From an uncultured Flavobacteriaceae bacterium (lineage in GTDB: Bacteria > Bacteroidota > Bacteroidia > Flavobacteriales > Flavobacteriaceae): DNA of 64,000 nt. Positions 50,276 through 58,177 of the stretch are shown here, in pieces. Location of the stretch: positions 434,001 through 498,000 of the forward strand of contig CANLXN010000001.1 in assembly GCA_947495135.1 (NCBI GenBank). The letters are read 5' to 3'. The notes below the pieces were generated by a model. That model was not told where the DNA came from. It was given only the letters and a program-made list of their open reading frames with translations, and did not search any database. The position numbers were made by a program, and so were the translations under genes. Each line of letters begins with the position of its first letter. Within the stretch, counting starts at the first letter, position 1.

Positions 50276-52309
50276 ATGACCGCAGAAACTATACTTTATA
50301 TCATTATTGGCGCACTAGTAGCTTTAGCGCTCGTCTTGTTTATGTATGGTTATAAAACCAAGTACACTGGAAAATTGAGATGGTTATTTGGAGCGTTGCG
50401 TTTTGTGACGTTGTTTTCTCTTTTTCTTCTTTTAGTTAATCCGAAATTTAAAACATCTACATATACAGTCGAAAAACCACAGCTTGCTATTTTGGTCGAT
50501 AATTCTAGCTCTATTACTGAATTGGGACAAAATCAAAATGTCTCGAGCGTGACCGATGCGATAGCGGAAAATAACGATCTCAATGCTAAATTTGACATTA
50601 GCTTATTCCGTTTTGGATCAGACTTTAATGTCTTAGATTCCTTAAATTTTTCTGAAAAGCGGACACATATTGATAAGGCTTTCGCGGCTTCCGAAGAACT
50701 CTTTAAGAATGTTACAGCACCAACTTTGCTTATTACCGACGGGAATCAAACCTTGGGGCGAGACTATGAATTTTCTAGCAGAACCTATTCCAATGTCATT
50801 TACCCGCTAATTGCTGGGGATTCTATACAGTATGCAGATCTTAAGATCGAGCAACTCAATACCAATCGCTATTCCTTTTTAAAGAATCAGTTCCCAGTAG
50901 AGGCTATTTTGGTGTATAGCGGCGCAGGTACTGTGAATAGTCAGTTTATTATTAGTCAGGGTGGAAATAGAGTTTTCTCAAAAAACATTTCGTTTTCTGA
51001 AAATAACAATACACAAACAGTTTCAGTCAATCTTCCAGCTTCCAAAGTTGGTTTATTGCGCTATAGTGCTCAATTGGTTCCTCTTTCAGAAGAAAAAAAC
51101 AAAGTAAATAATCAAAAGTCTTTCGCAGTTGAGGTGATCGATCAGGCGACTAATGTGTTAGTTATTAGCGCAATGGTTCATCCCGATTTAGGTGCACTTA
51201 AGAAGTCAATTGAGACCAATGAGCAACGCACTGTTACCTTTAAGAAACCGTCGGAAGCTGTTTCGATTTTAAATGACTATCAATTGGTTATTCTTTATCA
51301 GCCTAATCGAAGTTTTGCAGGTGTTTATTCTGAAATAGACAAACTCAAGAAAAACACCTTTACCATTACCGGGATACAAACCGATTGGAACTTTTTAAAT
51401 GGTGTTCAGAAAAATTTCAATAAAGAAACTAGCGGTCAGACTGAAGAGGTGAGTGGCGTGCTTAATTCGAATTATGGTGCCTATGCAACAGACGATATTG
51501 GCTTTGGCGATTTTCCACCTCTAAGAACTGAGTTCGGCGAGTTGTCGATTAGTGTTCCTCATGAAGTTCTGCTCCAACAGACGATCGATGGCTATTCTAC
51601 CGAGACTCCTATGATGGCATCCATGGAGATTAATGGAAAACGCGATGCGATATTCGATGGGGAAGGATTTTGGCGTTGGAGGGCAAGGTCTTTTGTAATT
51701 AGTGATAGCTTTCAAGAATTTGATGAGTTCATCGGTAAAATAGTACAATATCTGGCGTCTTCTAAGAGAAGAAGTAGGTTAGAGGTGAATTATGAGACAT
51801 TCTATTATAACAACAACGCATTAAGTGTTTCTGCACAGTATTTCGACAAGAGTTTTGTGTTCGACAACCGGGCTCAATTAAATATTACTGTTAGCAATAA
51901 AGAGACCGAACAAGTAACGGTCTTTCCTATGTTATTAAAAAACAATTTCTTTGAAGTAGATTTAAATAGCCTTCCTGCGGGAGATTACAATTTTACCGTA
52001 GCTGTAAAAGACGAAGCTGTGGCGAGAAGCGGTAGCTTTACAATCTTGGATTTCAATGTAGAACAACAATTTTTGAATGCAAACGTAACGAAACTTCAAA
52101 GAGTGGCGACTAATACTAATGGAAAGGCTTATTTTATTGATCAATACGAAGAACTTGTGGCCTCTTTGTTAGAAAACGATAACTACCGTTCTGTGCAAAA
52201 AACAGATCAAAAAGTTGTACCTTTAATAGATTGGAAATACCTACTTGGACTAATTGTTTTATCGCTTTCGGTTGAGTGGTTTATCAGAAAATATAACGGA
52301 CTTATTTAA
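50276..52309 (+). CDS. Membrane-anchored VWA-like protein
   Basis: The 677-residue protein has two N-terminal transmembrane helices (ILYIIIGALVALALVLFMYG, LFGALRFVTLFSLFLLLVNP) and one at the C-terminus (YLLGLIVLSLSVEWFIRKYN). Between them lies a VWA-like domain with DNSSSITELG (DxSxS) and LLITDGNQTL, then an Ig-like/beta region (VEAILVYSGAGTVNSQF) and a glutamine-amidotransferase-like segment (VISAMVHPDLGALKKSIETN). The arrangement resembles the Bacteroidota BatA/BatB-type and vWA membrane proteins whose roles are unclear. Most of it should face the periplasm. A prohibitin-family gene follows at 19 bases. Confidence 0.82.
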   Translation: MTAETILYIIIGALVALALVLFMYGYKTKYTGKLRWLFGALRFVTLFSLFLLLVNPKFKTSTYTVEKPQLAILVDNSSSITELGQNQNVSSVTDAIAENNDLNAKFDISLFRFGSDFNVLDSLNFSEKRTHIDKAFAASEELFKNVTAPTLLITDGNQTLGRDYEFSSRTYSNVIYPLIAGDSIQYADLKIEQLNTNRYSFLKNQFPVEAILVYSGAGTVNSQFIISQGGNRVFSKNISFSENNNTQTVSVNLPASKVGLLRYSAQLVPLSEEKNKVNNQKSFAVEVIDQATNVLVISAMVHPDLGALKKSIETNEQRTVTFKKPSEAVSILNDYQLVILYQPNRSFAGVYSEIDKLKKNTFTITGIQTDWNFLNGVQKNFNKETSGQTEEVSGVLNSNYGAYATDDIGFGDFPPLRTEFGELSISVPHEVLLQQTIDGYSTETPMMASMEINGKRDAIFDGEGFWRWRARSFVISDSFQEFDEFIGKIVQYLASSKRRSRLEVNYETFYYNNNALSVSAQYFDKSFVFDNRAQLNITVSNKETEQVTVFPMLLKNNFFEVDLNSLPAGDYNFTVAVKDEAVARSGSFTILDFNVEQQFLNANVTKLQRVATNTNGKAYFIDQYEELVASLLENDNYRSVQKTDQKVVPLIDWKYLLGLIVLSLSVEWFIRKYNGLI

Positions 52310-52328
52310 ATAACCAAAAAAATATATT

Positions 52329-53144
52329 ATGGACAAATTACCTAAGGTTGGAATACCTATTATAATCATTATTATACTTTCAATTATCATATTAGCCAAA
52401 TCTGCCGTAACCATAGGTTCTGGTGAGGCTGGAGTATTGTACAAAACTTTTGACAAGGGGGTAGTTACAGATGCACCGCCATTGGGAGAAGGGTTTCACA
52501 TTATTGCGCCTTGGAATAAGGTGATTATTTATGAAGTACGTCAGCAAGAATTATTTGAAAAAATGAAGGTTTTATCTTCAAACGGTTTGGAGATTCAGAT
52601 TGATGCCTCTGCCTGGTACGAGCCTGTTTACAACGAATTAGGGAATTTACACCAGTCGTTAGGAGAAAATTACCTAGCACGTGTAATCCAGCCTGCTATT
52701 AGGAGTGCAGCACGTAGTGTAGTAGGCCGTTATACTCCAGAGCAGTTATACAGTAGTAAGCGTGATGCAATTCAAGATGAAATTTTCACTGAAACTAAAA
52801 AAATTCTTGAAAAGCAATACGTTCAATTAAACGAAGTTTTGGTGCGTGACGTTACACTTCCAAATACAATTAAGGACGCGATTGAGCGTAAATTGAAGCA
52901 AGAACAGGAGTCTTTGGAATATGAGTTTAGATTAGTTACTGCGGCAAAAGAGGCTGAAAAAGTAATTATCGAAGCACAAGGTAAGGCGGATGCAAACAAA
53001 ATTCTAAGTGCATCTCTTACGGATAAGATTCTTCAGGATAAGGGTATTGAGGCTACAATAAAGCTTTCAGAATCACCAAATAGCAAAGTCATTGTTATTG
53101 GCTCTGGGGATAGTGGAATGCCACTTATTTTAGGAAATAACTAA
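52329..53144 (+). CDS. Prohibitin-family SPFH-domain protein
   Basis: The 271-residue protein has an N-terminal membrane anchor (GIPIIIIIILSIIILAKSAVTI) and an SPFH domain (residues 30-200), e.g. GSGEAGVLYKTFDKGV, GFHIIAPWNKVIIYEVRQQE and SAARSVVGRYTPEQLYSSKR, ending with an Ala/Glu-rich coiled coil (EYEFRLVTAAKEAEKVIIEA, AQGKADANKILSAS). Relatives form large ring oligomers that scaffold membrane proteases or lipid domains. Eukaryote-like prohibitin homologues are common in Bacteroidota. Nineteen bases after the VWA gene, so they are co-transcribed and may form one membrane assembly. Confidence 0.92.
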   Translation: MDKLPKVGIPIIIIIILSIIILAKSAVTIGSGEAGVLYKTFDKGVVTDAPPLGEGFHIIAPWNKVIIYEVRQQELFEKMKVLSSNGLEIQIDASAWYEPVYNELGNLHQSLGENYLARVIQPAIRSAARSVVGRYTPEQLYSSKRDAIQDEIFTETKKILEKQYVQLNEVLVRDVTLPNTIKDAIERKLKQEQESLEYEFRLVTAAKEAEKVIIEAQGKADANKILSASLTDKILQDKGIEATIKLSESPNSKVIVIGSGDSGMPLILGNN

Positions 53145-53165
53145 GATGACAATCATTAATAATCA

Positions 53166-53193
53166 AAAGCGGAAGTTCTCTTCCGCTTTTTTT
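53166..53193 (+). terminator. Rho-independent terminator of the prohibitin gene
   Basis: AAGCGGAA (53167-53174) and TTCCGCTT (53181-53188) pair perfectly around GTTCTC, followed by T. Confidence 0.9.
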
Positions 53194-53198
53194 ATTTT

Positions 53199-53206
53199 TA
53201 TATTTG
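53199..53206 (+). promoter_or_regulatory. -7 box of aroQ, four bases before the ATG
   Basis: TATATTTG, exact consensus. Only AACT separates it from the aroQ ATG at 53211, so the transcript should start at or within a base or two of the start codon. Confidence 0.65.
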
Positions 53207-53210
53207 AACT

Positions 53211-53624
53211 ATGAAAATCATCATTATCAATGGTCCAAACCTTAATCTCTTAGGAAAAAGAGAGAAGAACATCTACGGAGATCTTTCTTTTGAAGAGTTT
53301 TTTAGAATACTGGAAGAAAAATACCCAAAAGTAGAGTTGTCCCATTTTCAATCTAACATTGAAGGCGAATTAATTGATAAAATCCAAGAAGTTGGCTTTA
53401 CCTATGATGGTATTATCCTAAATGCTGCGGCATACACTCACACTTCAGTAGGAATTGGAGACGCAGTGAAAGCGATTACAACGCCAACCATTGAAGTTCA
53501 TATCTCCAATACTTTTGGAAGAGAAGAGTTTCGACACCATTCATACATTTCAGCCGCTGCAAAAGGAGTGATCCTAGGTTTTGGCTTACAGAGTTATGAA
53601 TTGGCGCTACAAAGTTTTCTATAG
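53211..53624 (+). CDS. aroQ: Type II 3-dehydroquinate dehydratase
   Basis: The 137-residue cytosolic enzyme dehydrates 3-dehydroquinate to 3-dehydroshikimate by anti-elimination and forms dodecamers. Motifs are INGPNLNLLGKREKNIYGDL with catalytic Arg and Tyr (about 18 and 23), QSNIEGELIDKIQE, ILNAAAYTHTSVGIGDA and VEVHISN-type EVHISNTFGREEFRHHS with the catalytic His. The start is firm because the family begins M-K-I-x-I-I-N-G-P-N. The -7 box ends only four bases before it. A bidirectional terminator separates it from lpdA. Confidence 0.97.
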   Translation: MKIIIINGPNLNLLGKREKNIYGDLSFEEFFRILEEKYPKVELSHFQSNIEGELIDKIQEVGFTYDGIILNAAAYTHTSVGIGDAVKAITTPTIEVHISNTFGREEFRHHSYISAAAKGVILGFGLQSYELALQSFL

Positions 53625-53651
53625 CTATAAGAAAAGGATATTAAACATAAA

Positions 53652-53679
53652 AAAGCCCCACAATTGTAGGGCTTTTTTT
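53652..53679. terminator. Bidirectional terminator between aroQ and lpdA
   Basis: AGCCC (53654-53658) and ACA pair with TGT and GGGCT (53669-53673) with a single mismatch, with A runs before and T runs after, so it can work on both strands for these convergent genes. Confidence 0.85.
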
Positions 53680-53725
53680 ATTGATAGAGACATCTCAAGT
53701 CTCACCTCTAATATCATATTCAAGT

Positions 53726-55102
53726 CTATAAGTGAATTACTTCACCGTATGCTTCTGCAACGGCTTCCATTACAGCCTCACTCATGGTTGGGTGCGGGTG
53801 AATTGCTTTTAGCACTTCGTGTCCAGTAGTTTCTAATTTACGAGCTACTACGGCTTCTGCGATCATGTCGGTTACACCGGCACCTATCATATGGCAACCT
53901 AACCACTCTCCGTATTTCGCATCAAAGATCACTTTTACAAATCCGTCTTTAGCTCCAGAGGCACTTGCTTTACCACTAGCAGAGAAAGGAAATTTCCCTA
54001 CTTTTAATTCGTATCCAGCTTCCTTGGCTTGTTTTTCAGTCATACCAACACTGGCAATTTCAGGAGACGTATAAGTACATCCTGGAATATTTCCGTAGTC
54101 AATAGGATCTACATGCATACCAGCAATTTTTTCTACACAGGTAATACCTTCAGCAGAAGCAACATGGGCTAGGGCAGGACCAGGGACAATATCTCCAATT
54201 GCGTAGTAGCCTGGAATATTTGTTTGATACCAATCGTTCACAACAATCTTGTTACGATCTTGCACAATTCCTACGTCTTCCAACCCAATTCCTTCTAGGT
54301 TCGAAGCAATTCCAACGGCAGACAATACTATTTCGGCTTCAATTACCTCTTCTCCCTTACTTGTTTTTACAGTTGCTTTTACTAGTTTACCTGAAGTATC
54401 TACACTTTCTACCGAAGAATTGATCATAACCTTGATGCCAGATTTCTTGAAAATACGCTCAAACTGCTTTGATACATCTTCATCTTCTAGTGGTACAAGG
54501 TGCGGTAAATACTCAACAATGGTAACTTCTGTTCCCATGGAGTTGTAAAAGTTAGAGAATTCAACACCAATGGCGCCACTTCCTACTACGATCATACTTT
54601 TTGGTTGCTTTTCTAGCGTCATAGCTTCTCGATAGCCAATTACTTTCTTCCCATCTTGTGGAAGATTTGGCAACTCTCGTGAACGAGCTCCTGTAGAGAT
54701 AATTATATGGTCTGCGCTGTATTCTTTTCCATCTACTTCCACCTTTTTACCAGGCTTCAATTTTCCAAAACCATTGATCACATCGATTTTGTTTTTCTTC
54801 ATTAGGAACTGAACTCCTTTGCTCATTCCATCTGCAACACCCCGACTTCTTGCAACTACTTTATTAAAATCTTTATCGACATCCTTAGCAGTAAGTCCAT
54901 AATCCTCTGCATGCTTAAGGTATTCGAAAACTTGTGCGCTCTTCAATAAGGCCTTCGTGGGAATACATCCCCAGTTAAGACAAACCCCACCGAGGTTTTC
55001 TTTTTCAATAATTGCGGTTTTTAAGCCTAATTGCGAAGCTCTAATTGCGGCCACATATCCGCCAGGTCCGCTTCCTAATACTATGATATCGTATTTACTC
55101 AT
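53726..55102 (-). CDS. lpdA: Dihydrolipoyl dehydrogenase (E3)
   Basis: The 458-residue FAD/NAD oxidoreductase reoxidises dihydrolipoamide in the pyruvate, 2-oxoglutarate and glycine-cleavage complexes. The FAD motif is VLGSGPGGYVAAIRASQLG, the redox disulfide GGVCLNWGCIPTKALL (Cys42 and Cys47 by position), the NAD motif VVGSGAIGVEFSNFYNSMG, the second FAD motif YYAIGDIVPGPALAHVAS and the C-terminal His-Glu pair HPHPTMSEAVMEA. Residue order and length are normal. Single gene; the partner E1/E2 genes are not in the window. Convergent with aroQ. Confidence 0.97.
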   Translation of the reverse strand: MSKYDIIVLGSGPGGYVAAIRASQLGLKTAIIEKENLGGVCLNWGCIPTKALLKSAQVFEYLKHAEDYGLTAKDVDKDFNKVVARSRGVADGMSKGVQFLMKKNKIDVINGFGKLKPGKKVEVDGKEYSADHIIISTGARSRELPNLPQDGKKVIGYREAMTLEKQPKSMIVVGSGAIGVEFSNFYNSMGTEVTIVEYLPHLVPLEDEDVSKQFERIFKKSGIKVMINSSVESVDTSGKLVKATVKTSKGEEVIEAEIVLSAVGIASNLEGIGLEDVGIVQDRNKIVVNDWYQTNIPGYYAIGDIVPGPALAHVASAEGITCVEKIAGMHVDPIDYGNIPGCTYTSPEIASVGMTEKQAKEAGYELKVGKFPFSASGKASASGAKDGFVKVIFDAKYGEWLGCHMIGAGVTDMIAEAVVARKLETTGHEVLKAIHPHPTMSEAVMEAVAEAYGEVIHL

Positions 55103-55267
55103 TTCGTATAGTTAAAGTCAAGTTTTTAATGAAGCGAATTTACGAAATAAATAAGCATCAAAAAAAGATGGTGCTAAAAAACAAATACTAAAAGTTGAGA
55201 TCGAATTTTGTTGTAAAACCGAATGTTTATTAACCAATACCAAATGGTGGTCCGGGCCGTACAGTAT

Positions 55268-55483
55268 TTAATTTGTAACTACTACATAACCGCCATTCGA
55301 TTTTCGATAGCGCTTTCCACCCCATTTATAATAACGTTTCCCGTTGACATATACCACTCTATGATTTTTAGGGAGTGTTTTCACAATAACTACTTTTTCT
55401 GCAGTACGAGTTCTAACAACTCTAGACGCGCAAGAAGTAAAAGCAAAGGATATTAAAACAATTAAAACAAGGTATTTCTTCAT
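55268..55483 (-). CDS. Small basic lipoprotein
   Basis: The 71-residue protein starts MKKYLVLIVLISFAFTSCAS, a lipoprotein signal with Cys18. The mature part is basic and Val/Tyr-rich (VVRTRTAEKVVIVKTLPKNH, RYYKWGGKRYRKSNGGYVVV) and resembles short DUF6515-like Bacteroidota envelope proteins. Function unknown. No good promoter box was found; the msrB terminator lies upstream, so it is transcribed alone. Confidence 0.78.
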   Translation of the reverse strand: MKKYLVLIVLISFAFTSCASRVVRTRTAEKVVIVKTLPKNHRVVYVNGKRYYKWGGKRYRKSNGGYVVVTN

Positions 55484-55555
55484 AACAGTGAATTTATTGA
55501 TGACACGGTTTAGACTCGAAAAAAGGGCAGAGGTTTAATTTTAACCTTTCACCAT

Positions 55556-55604
55556 AAAAAAAGCACCAAATTGAAGCAGTACTACTTCAATGTGGTGCTT
55601 TTTT
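55556..55604 (-). terminator. Terminator of the msrB operon
   Basis: AAAGCACCA (55560-55568) and TTGAAG (55571-55576) pair with CTTCAA (55585-55590) and TGGTGCTTT (55593-55601), with A runs on one side and T runs on the other. It lies 15 bases past the minus-strand msrB stop. Confidence 0.88.
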
Positions 55605-55618
55605 ATGATTAGAAGTGA

Positions 55619-56017
55619 TTATTCTTTCTTCTGAAAGTCGACCGACAAAGAGTTTACACAATATCGTTGTCCTGTAGCAGTTGGGCCGTCGTTAAATACA
55701 TGTCCTAAATGACTTCCGCAATTTGCGCACAGAATTTCGGTACGAATCATTCCGAAGGTCTTGTCCTGAATATATTCTACAGCCCCTTCTATGGATTCAT
55801 CAAAAGATGGCCAACCACAGCCACTTTCAAATTTGCTGGTACTATCGAATAAGGCTGTGCTACAGGCACCACATTTGTACTCACCATCATCAAACTTGAG
55901 ATTGTACTCGCCAGTAAACGGACGTTCTGTTCCTTTTTTTCTAAGAATTCGATACCGCTCTTCACCAAGTTCGGCCAGCCATTCTTCTTCTGTTTTTTTT
56001 ATGGGATATGAGCTCAT
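55619..56017 (-). CDS. msrB: Peptide-methionine (R)-S-oxide reductase, cytosolic
   Basis: The 132-residue enzyme reduces the R epimer of methionine sulfoxide in proteins. Structural zinc Cys pairs are in YKCGACSTALF and ILCANCGSHLG, and the catalytic Cys is in GQRYCVNSLSVDF. WPSFDESIEG and GHVFNDGPTATG are family signatures. There is no signal peptide, so it acts in the cytosol. The upstream gene, a lipoprotein MsrB, ends one base before this ATG, so the two are co-translated and divide the repair between cytosol and envelope. Confidence 0.96.
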   Translation of the reverse strand: MSSYPIKKTEEEWLAELGEERYRILRKKGTERPFTGEYNLKFDDGEYKCGACSTALFDSTSKFESGCGWPSFDESIEGAVEYIQDKTFGMIRTEILCANCGSHLGHVFNDGPTATGQRYCVNSLSVDFQKKE

Positions 56018-56018
56018 C

Positions 56019-56495
56019 TTATTTTGTTTCTCCTATAAAAGTTAAGGCAGCACCATTAATACAGTGGCGTTTCCCAGTTGTCTTTTTTGGCCCATCGTTA
56101 AAAACATGTCCTAGATGTCCACCACAAGTTGCACAATGCTCTTCCGTACGTGCGTAGCCCAGATTGTAATCGGTGTCGTACTCCACATTTCCTTCTATTG
56201 CTCGATCAAAACTTGGCCAACCTGTTCCGCTGTCAAATTTATGTTCTGTCTTAAAGAGTGGTGTATTGCAGGCAGCACAATGAAAAACACCTTCTCCCTT
56301 GAAGTCGTTAAAATTACTGGTAAATGGGCGTTCAGTTCCAGCTTCTCTCAATACATAATATTGCATTTCAGTAAGTTCTGCTTTCCATTCAGCTTCTGTT
56401 TTATTCACCGGGAAAACCTTTGCCTCCTTTTGTTGAGCTTTTGTATTGCAGCTAAATAACACTGCGCAGAGTAGTAATAGACTTAATTGTTTCAT
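56019..56495 (-). CDS. msrB: Peptide-methionine (R)-S-oxide reductase, lipoprotein form
   Basis: The 158-residue protein has a lipoprotein signal (MKQLSLLLLCAVLFSCNTKA, Cys16) ahead of an MsrB domain. Zinc Cys pairs are in FHCAACNTPLF and EHCATCGGHLG and the catalytic Cys in GKRHCINGAALTF, so both copies should be active. It should repair oxidised envelope proteins and depends on a periplasmic reductant not seen here. I chose ATG 56495, since the longer frame (from 56606) crosses two hairpins and spoils the signal. It is the first gene of the pair. Confidence 0.94.
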   Translation of the reverse strand: MKQLSLLLLCAVLFSCNTKAQQKEAKVFPVNKTEAEWKAELTEMQYYVLREAGTERPFTSNFNDFKGEGVFHCAACNTPLFKTEHKFDSGTGWPSFDRAIEGNVEYDTDYNLGYARTEEHCATCGGHLGHVFNDGPKKTTGKRHCINGAALTFIGETK

Positions 56496-56548
56496 TTCTT
56501 TTTTTGTTTTTCTGAAAGTTTCACATTTAGTACATCTTCTATAAAAAT

Positions 56549-56614
56549 ACGAATTCACGAATGATAAATGCATCCGTGAATTCGTTTTTGATTCAATGAT
56601 TGACATATTGAATC
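56549..56614. terminator. Two adjacent hairpins between lipoprotein gene and msrB pair
   Basis: ACGAATTCACG (56549-56559) pairs perfectly with CGTGAATTCGT (56575-56585), with three more pairs beyond a mismatch. GATTCAAT (56590-56597) pairs with ATTGAATC (56607-56614). T runs follow on both strands. On the minus strand they lie just after the 56637 gene and probably end its transcript. Confidence 0.7.
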
Positions 56615-56636
56615 TTATTTTTTTATTTGATGCATC

Positions 56637-57149
56637 TTATTTTCCAATGAACTCTACATTTGGTGACTGCATAATTTCATCTAAAGACAAACCAGCATCA
56701 GCAAATTCTGCAGGTACAACGGCAATTCTGAAGATTTGGTCGTCTGTAAATCCAGTTCCTAACGTTGAAAGATCAAAGTTTCCATCAATAAGCACTTCAA
56801 CATCTACAAATGTATGGTTGAAAACGTACTGGATGATGTCGCCATTGTTTAGAAAGAAGTTCTGTGGAAGTGGACTCCAAACGTCTGTCGCTTGTCCGCC
56901 AACAATCACTTGTTCTTCAAAACGATAAACCAAGATGACGTCACTTTCGAAAACTTCTATATTATTAGGTATAGTAATGATACCTGAAGAGAATAAATTG
57001 GTGCTTCCATCGTAACCAAAATCGACGTTTGCTTCAAAAACTTGACCTAAAATATTAATGCCATCTAAACCGGGAGGTCCTTGATCTCCTTCACAGGAAG
57101 CAAAAATTAATGAACTGGTGATTGCAAGGAATACGAATATTTTTTTCAT
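56637..57149 (-). CDS. Lipoprotein with short collagen-like start
   Basis: The 170-residue protein starts MKKIFVFLAITSSLIFASCE (lipobox Cys19), followed by GDQGPPGLDGINILG, a short Gly-X-Y collagen-like stretch of four or so triplets, and a beta-rich domain (IITIPNNIEVFESDVILVYR). Such Gly-X-Y-led lipoproteins are common in Flavobacteriaceae; their role is unknown. It lies on the minus strand divergent from the M48 peptidase gene and ends before two hairpins. Confidence 0.78.
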   Translation of the reverse strand: MKKIFVFLAITSSLIFASCEGDQGPPGLDGINILGQVFEANVDFGYDGSTNLFSSGIITIPNNIEVFESDVILVYRFEEQVIVGGQATDVWSPLPQNFFLNNGDIIQYVFNHTFVDVEVLIDGNFDLSTLGTGFTDDQIFRIAVVPAEFADAGLSLDEIMQSPNVEFIGK

Positions 57150-57253
57150 AGTAAGATATTTTGTTTTCTAAGATTTATCAAAAGTCGTTCCATTTAGGGA
57201 CATATTCAATCTTTTGTAGAAAAAAATATTTTAACAATAGAAAATTTTATAAC

Positions 57254-57261
57254 TATCTTTA
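57254..57261 (+). promoter_or_regulatory. Near-consensus -7 box of the M48 gene
   Basis: TATCTTTA differs from TAnnTTTG only in the last base and lies 26 bases before ATG 57288. Confidence 0.35.
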
Positions 57262-57287
57262 TGGCCATAATCACAACAAACTATATT

Positions 57288-58109
57288 ATGAAAATGAAAG
57301 CAGGAATATCTTTGGTTGCTGTATTTGTCCTTATGGTGGCATGTAGTACCAATCCATTTACGGGAAAACAAACGTTAGCGTTAGTGCCTAATTCTCAATT
57401 GTTCCCAATGGCATTTCAGCAATATGATCAATTTTTAAATGAAAATAACGTAGTAACTGGAACTTCAGATGCTCAAATGATCACTAATGTTGGTCAAAAG
57501 ATTAAAGTTGCTTCAGAACGTTGGCTAAATGCCAATGGATATGCAGGATATCTGCAAGATTACCAATGGGAGTATCATTTGGTGGACGATCCTACAGTGA
57601 ACGCTTGGTGTATGCCTGGAGGGAAAATTGTTTTTTACACAGGAATTTTACCTATAGCAGATGGAGAAACAGGTGTTGCCGCAATTATGGGACATGAAGT
57701 TGCGCACGCTTTGGCAAATCACGGACAGCAACGTATGAGTGCAGGGCAGCTTCAAGCAATTGGAGCAGTAGCGGGGAACGTTGCACTGAGTAAAGACCCT
57801 AAGAAGCAGGCGATTTTTAATCAGGCTTACGGAATTGGAAGTAATTTGGGTGTAATGTTACCTTTCAGTCGAAATCATGAAAGTGAAGCAGATAAAATTG
57901 GTCTTACAATTATGGCCATTGCAGGTTACGAGCCGATGGAAGCAGCAGATCTTTGGAGACGTATGAAGGCCAATTCTGGTGGACAAGCACCTCCTGAGTT
58001 TATGAGTACACACCCTTCTAGCGACACTCGAATTAAAAATATAACAGCGTGGGCTCCAGAAGCTAAGAAGGAAGCTGCTAAGTTTGGAGTGACCACTTTC
58101 AAGAAATAA
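57288..58109 (+). CDS. M48-family metallopeptidase, lipoprotein (LoiP/BepA-like)
   Basis: The 273-residue protein has a lipoprotein signal (FVLMVACST, Cys19) and a peptidase M48 domain with the zinc site MGHEVAHALANHGQQRMS (HExxH) and the third ligand in NHESEADKIGLTIM. Relatives with this layout cleave misfolded outer-membrane proteins in the periplasm. I chose ATG 57288 (MKMKAGISLVAVFVLMVAC); a further ATG at 57294 is possible. A near-consensus -7 box (TATCTTTA, 57254-57261) precedes it. A terminator follows 30 bases after the stop. Confidence 0.93.
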   Translation: MKMKAGISLVAVFVLMVACSTNPFTGKQTLALVPNSQLFPMAFQQYDQFLNENNVVTGTSDAQMITNVGQKIKVASERWLNANGYAGYLQDYQWEYHLVDDPTVNAWCMPGGKIVFYTGILPIADGETGVAAIMGHEVAHALANHGQQRMSAGQLQAIGAVAGNVALSKDPKKQAIFNQAYGIGSNLGVMLPFSRNHESEADKIGLTIMAIAGYEPMEAADLWRRMKANSGGQAPPEFMSTHPSSDTRIKNITAWAPEAKKEAAKFGVTTFKK

Positions 58110-58138
58110 CCTTATAGTACTATTATTTTACTAAATTT

Positions 58139-58165
58139 AGGCTGTCTGAAAAGACAGCCTTTTTT
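58139..58165 (+). terminator. Rho-independent terminator of the M48 gene
   Basis: AGGCTGTCT (58139-58147) pairs perfectly with AGACAGCCT (58152-58160) around GAAA, followed by T. Confidence 0.92.
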
Positions 58166-58177
58166 AATTCAACTCAT

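Noticed and set aside
53865-54548. Plus-strand frames inside lpdA
   Set aside because: Antisense shadows of a fully recognisable enzyme.
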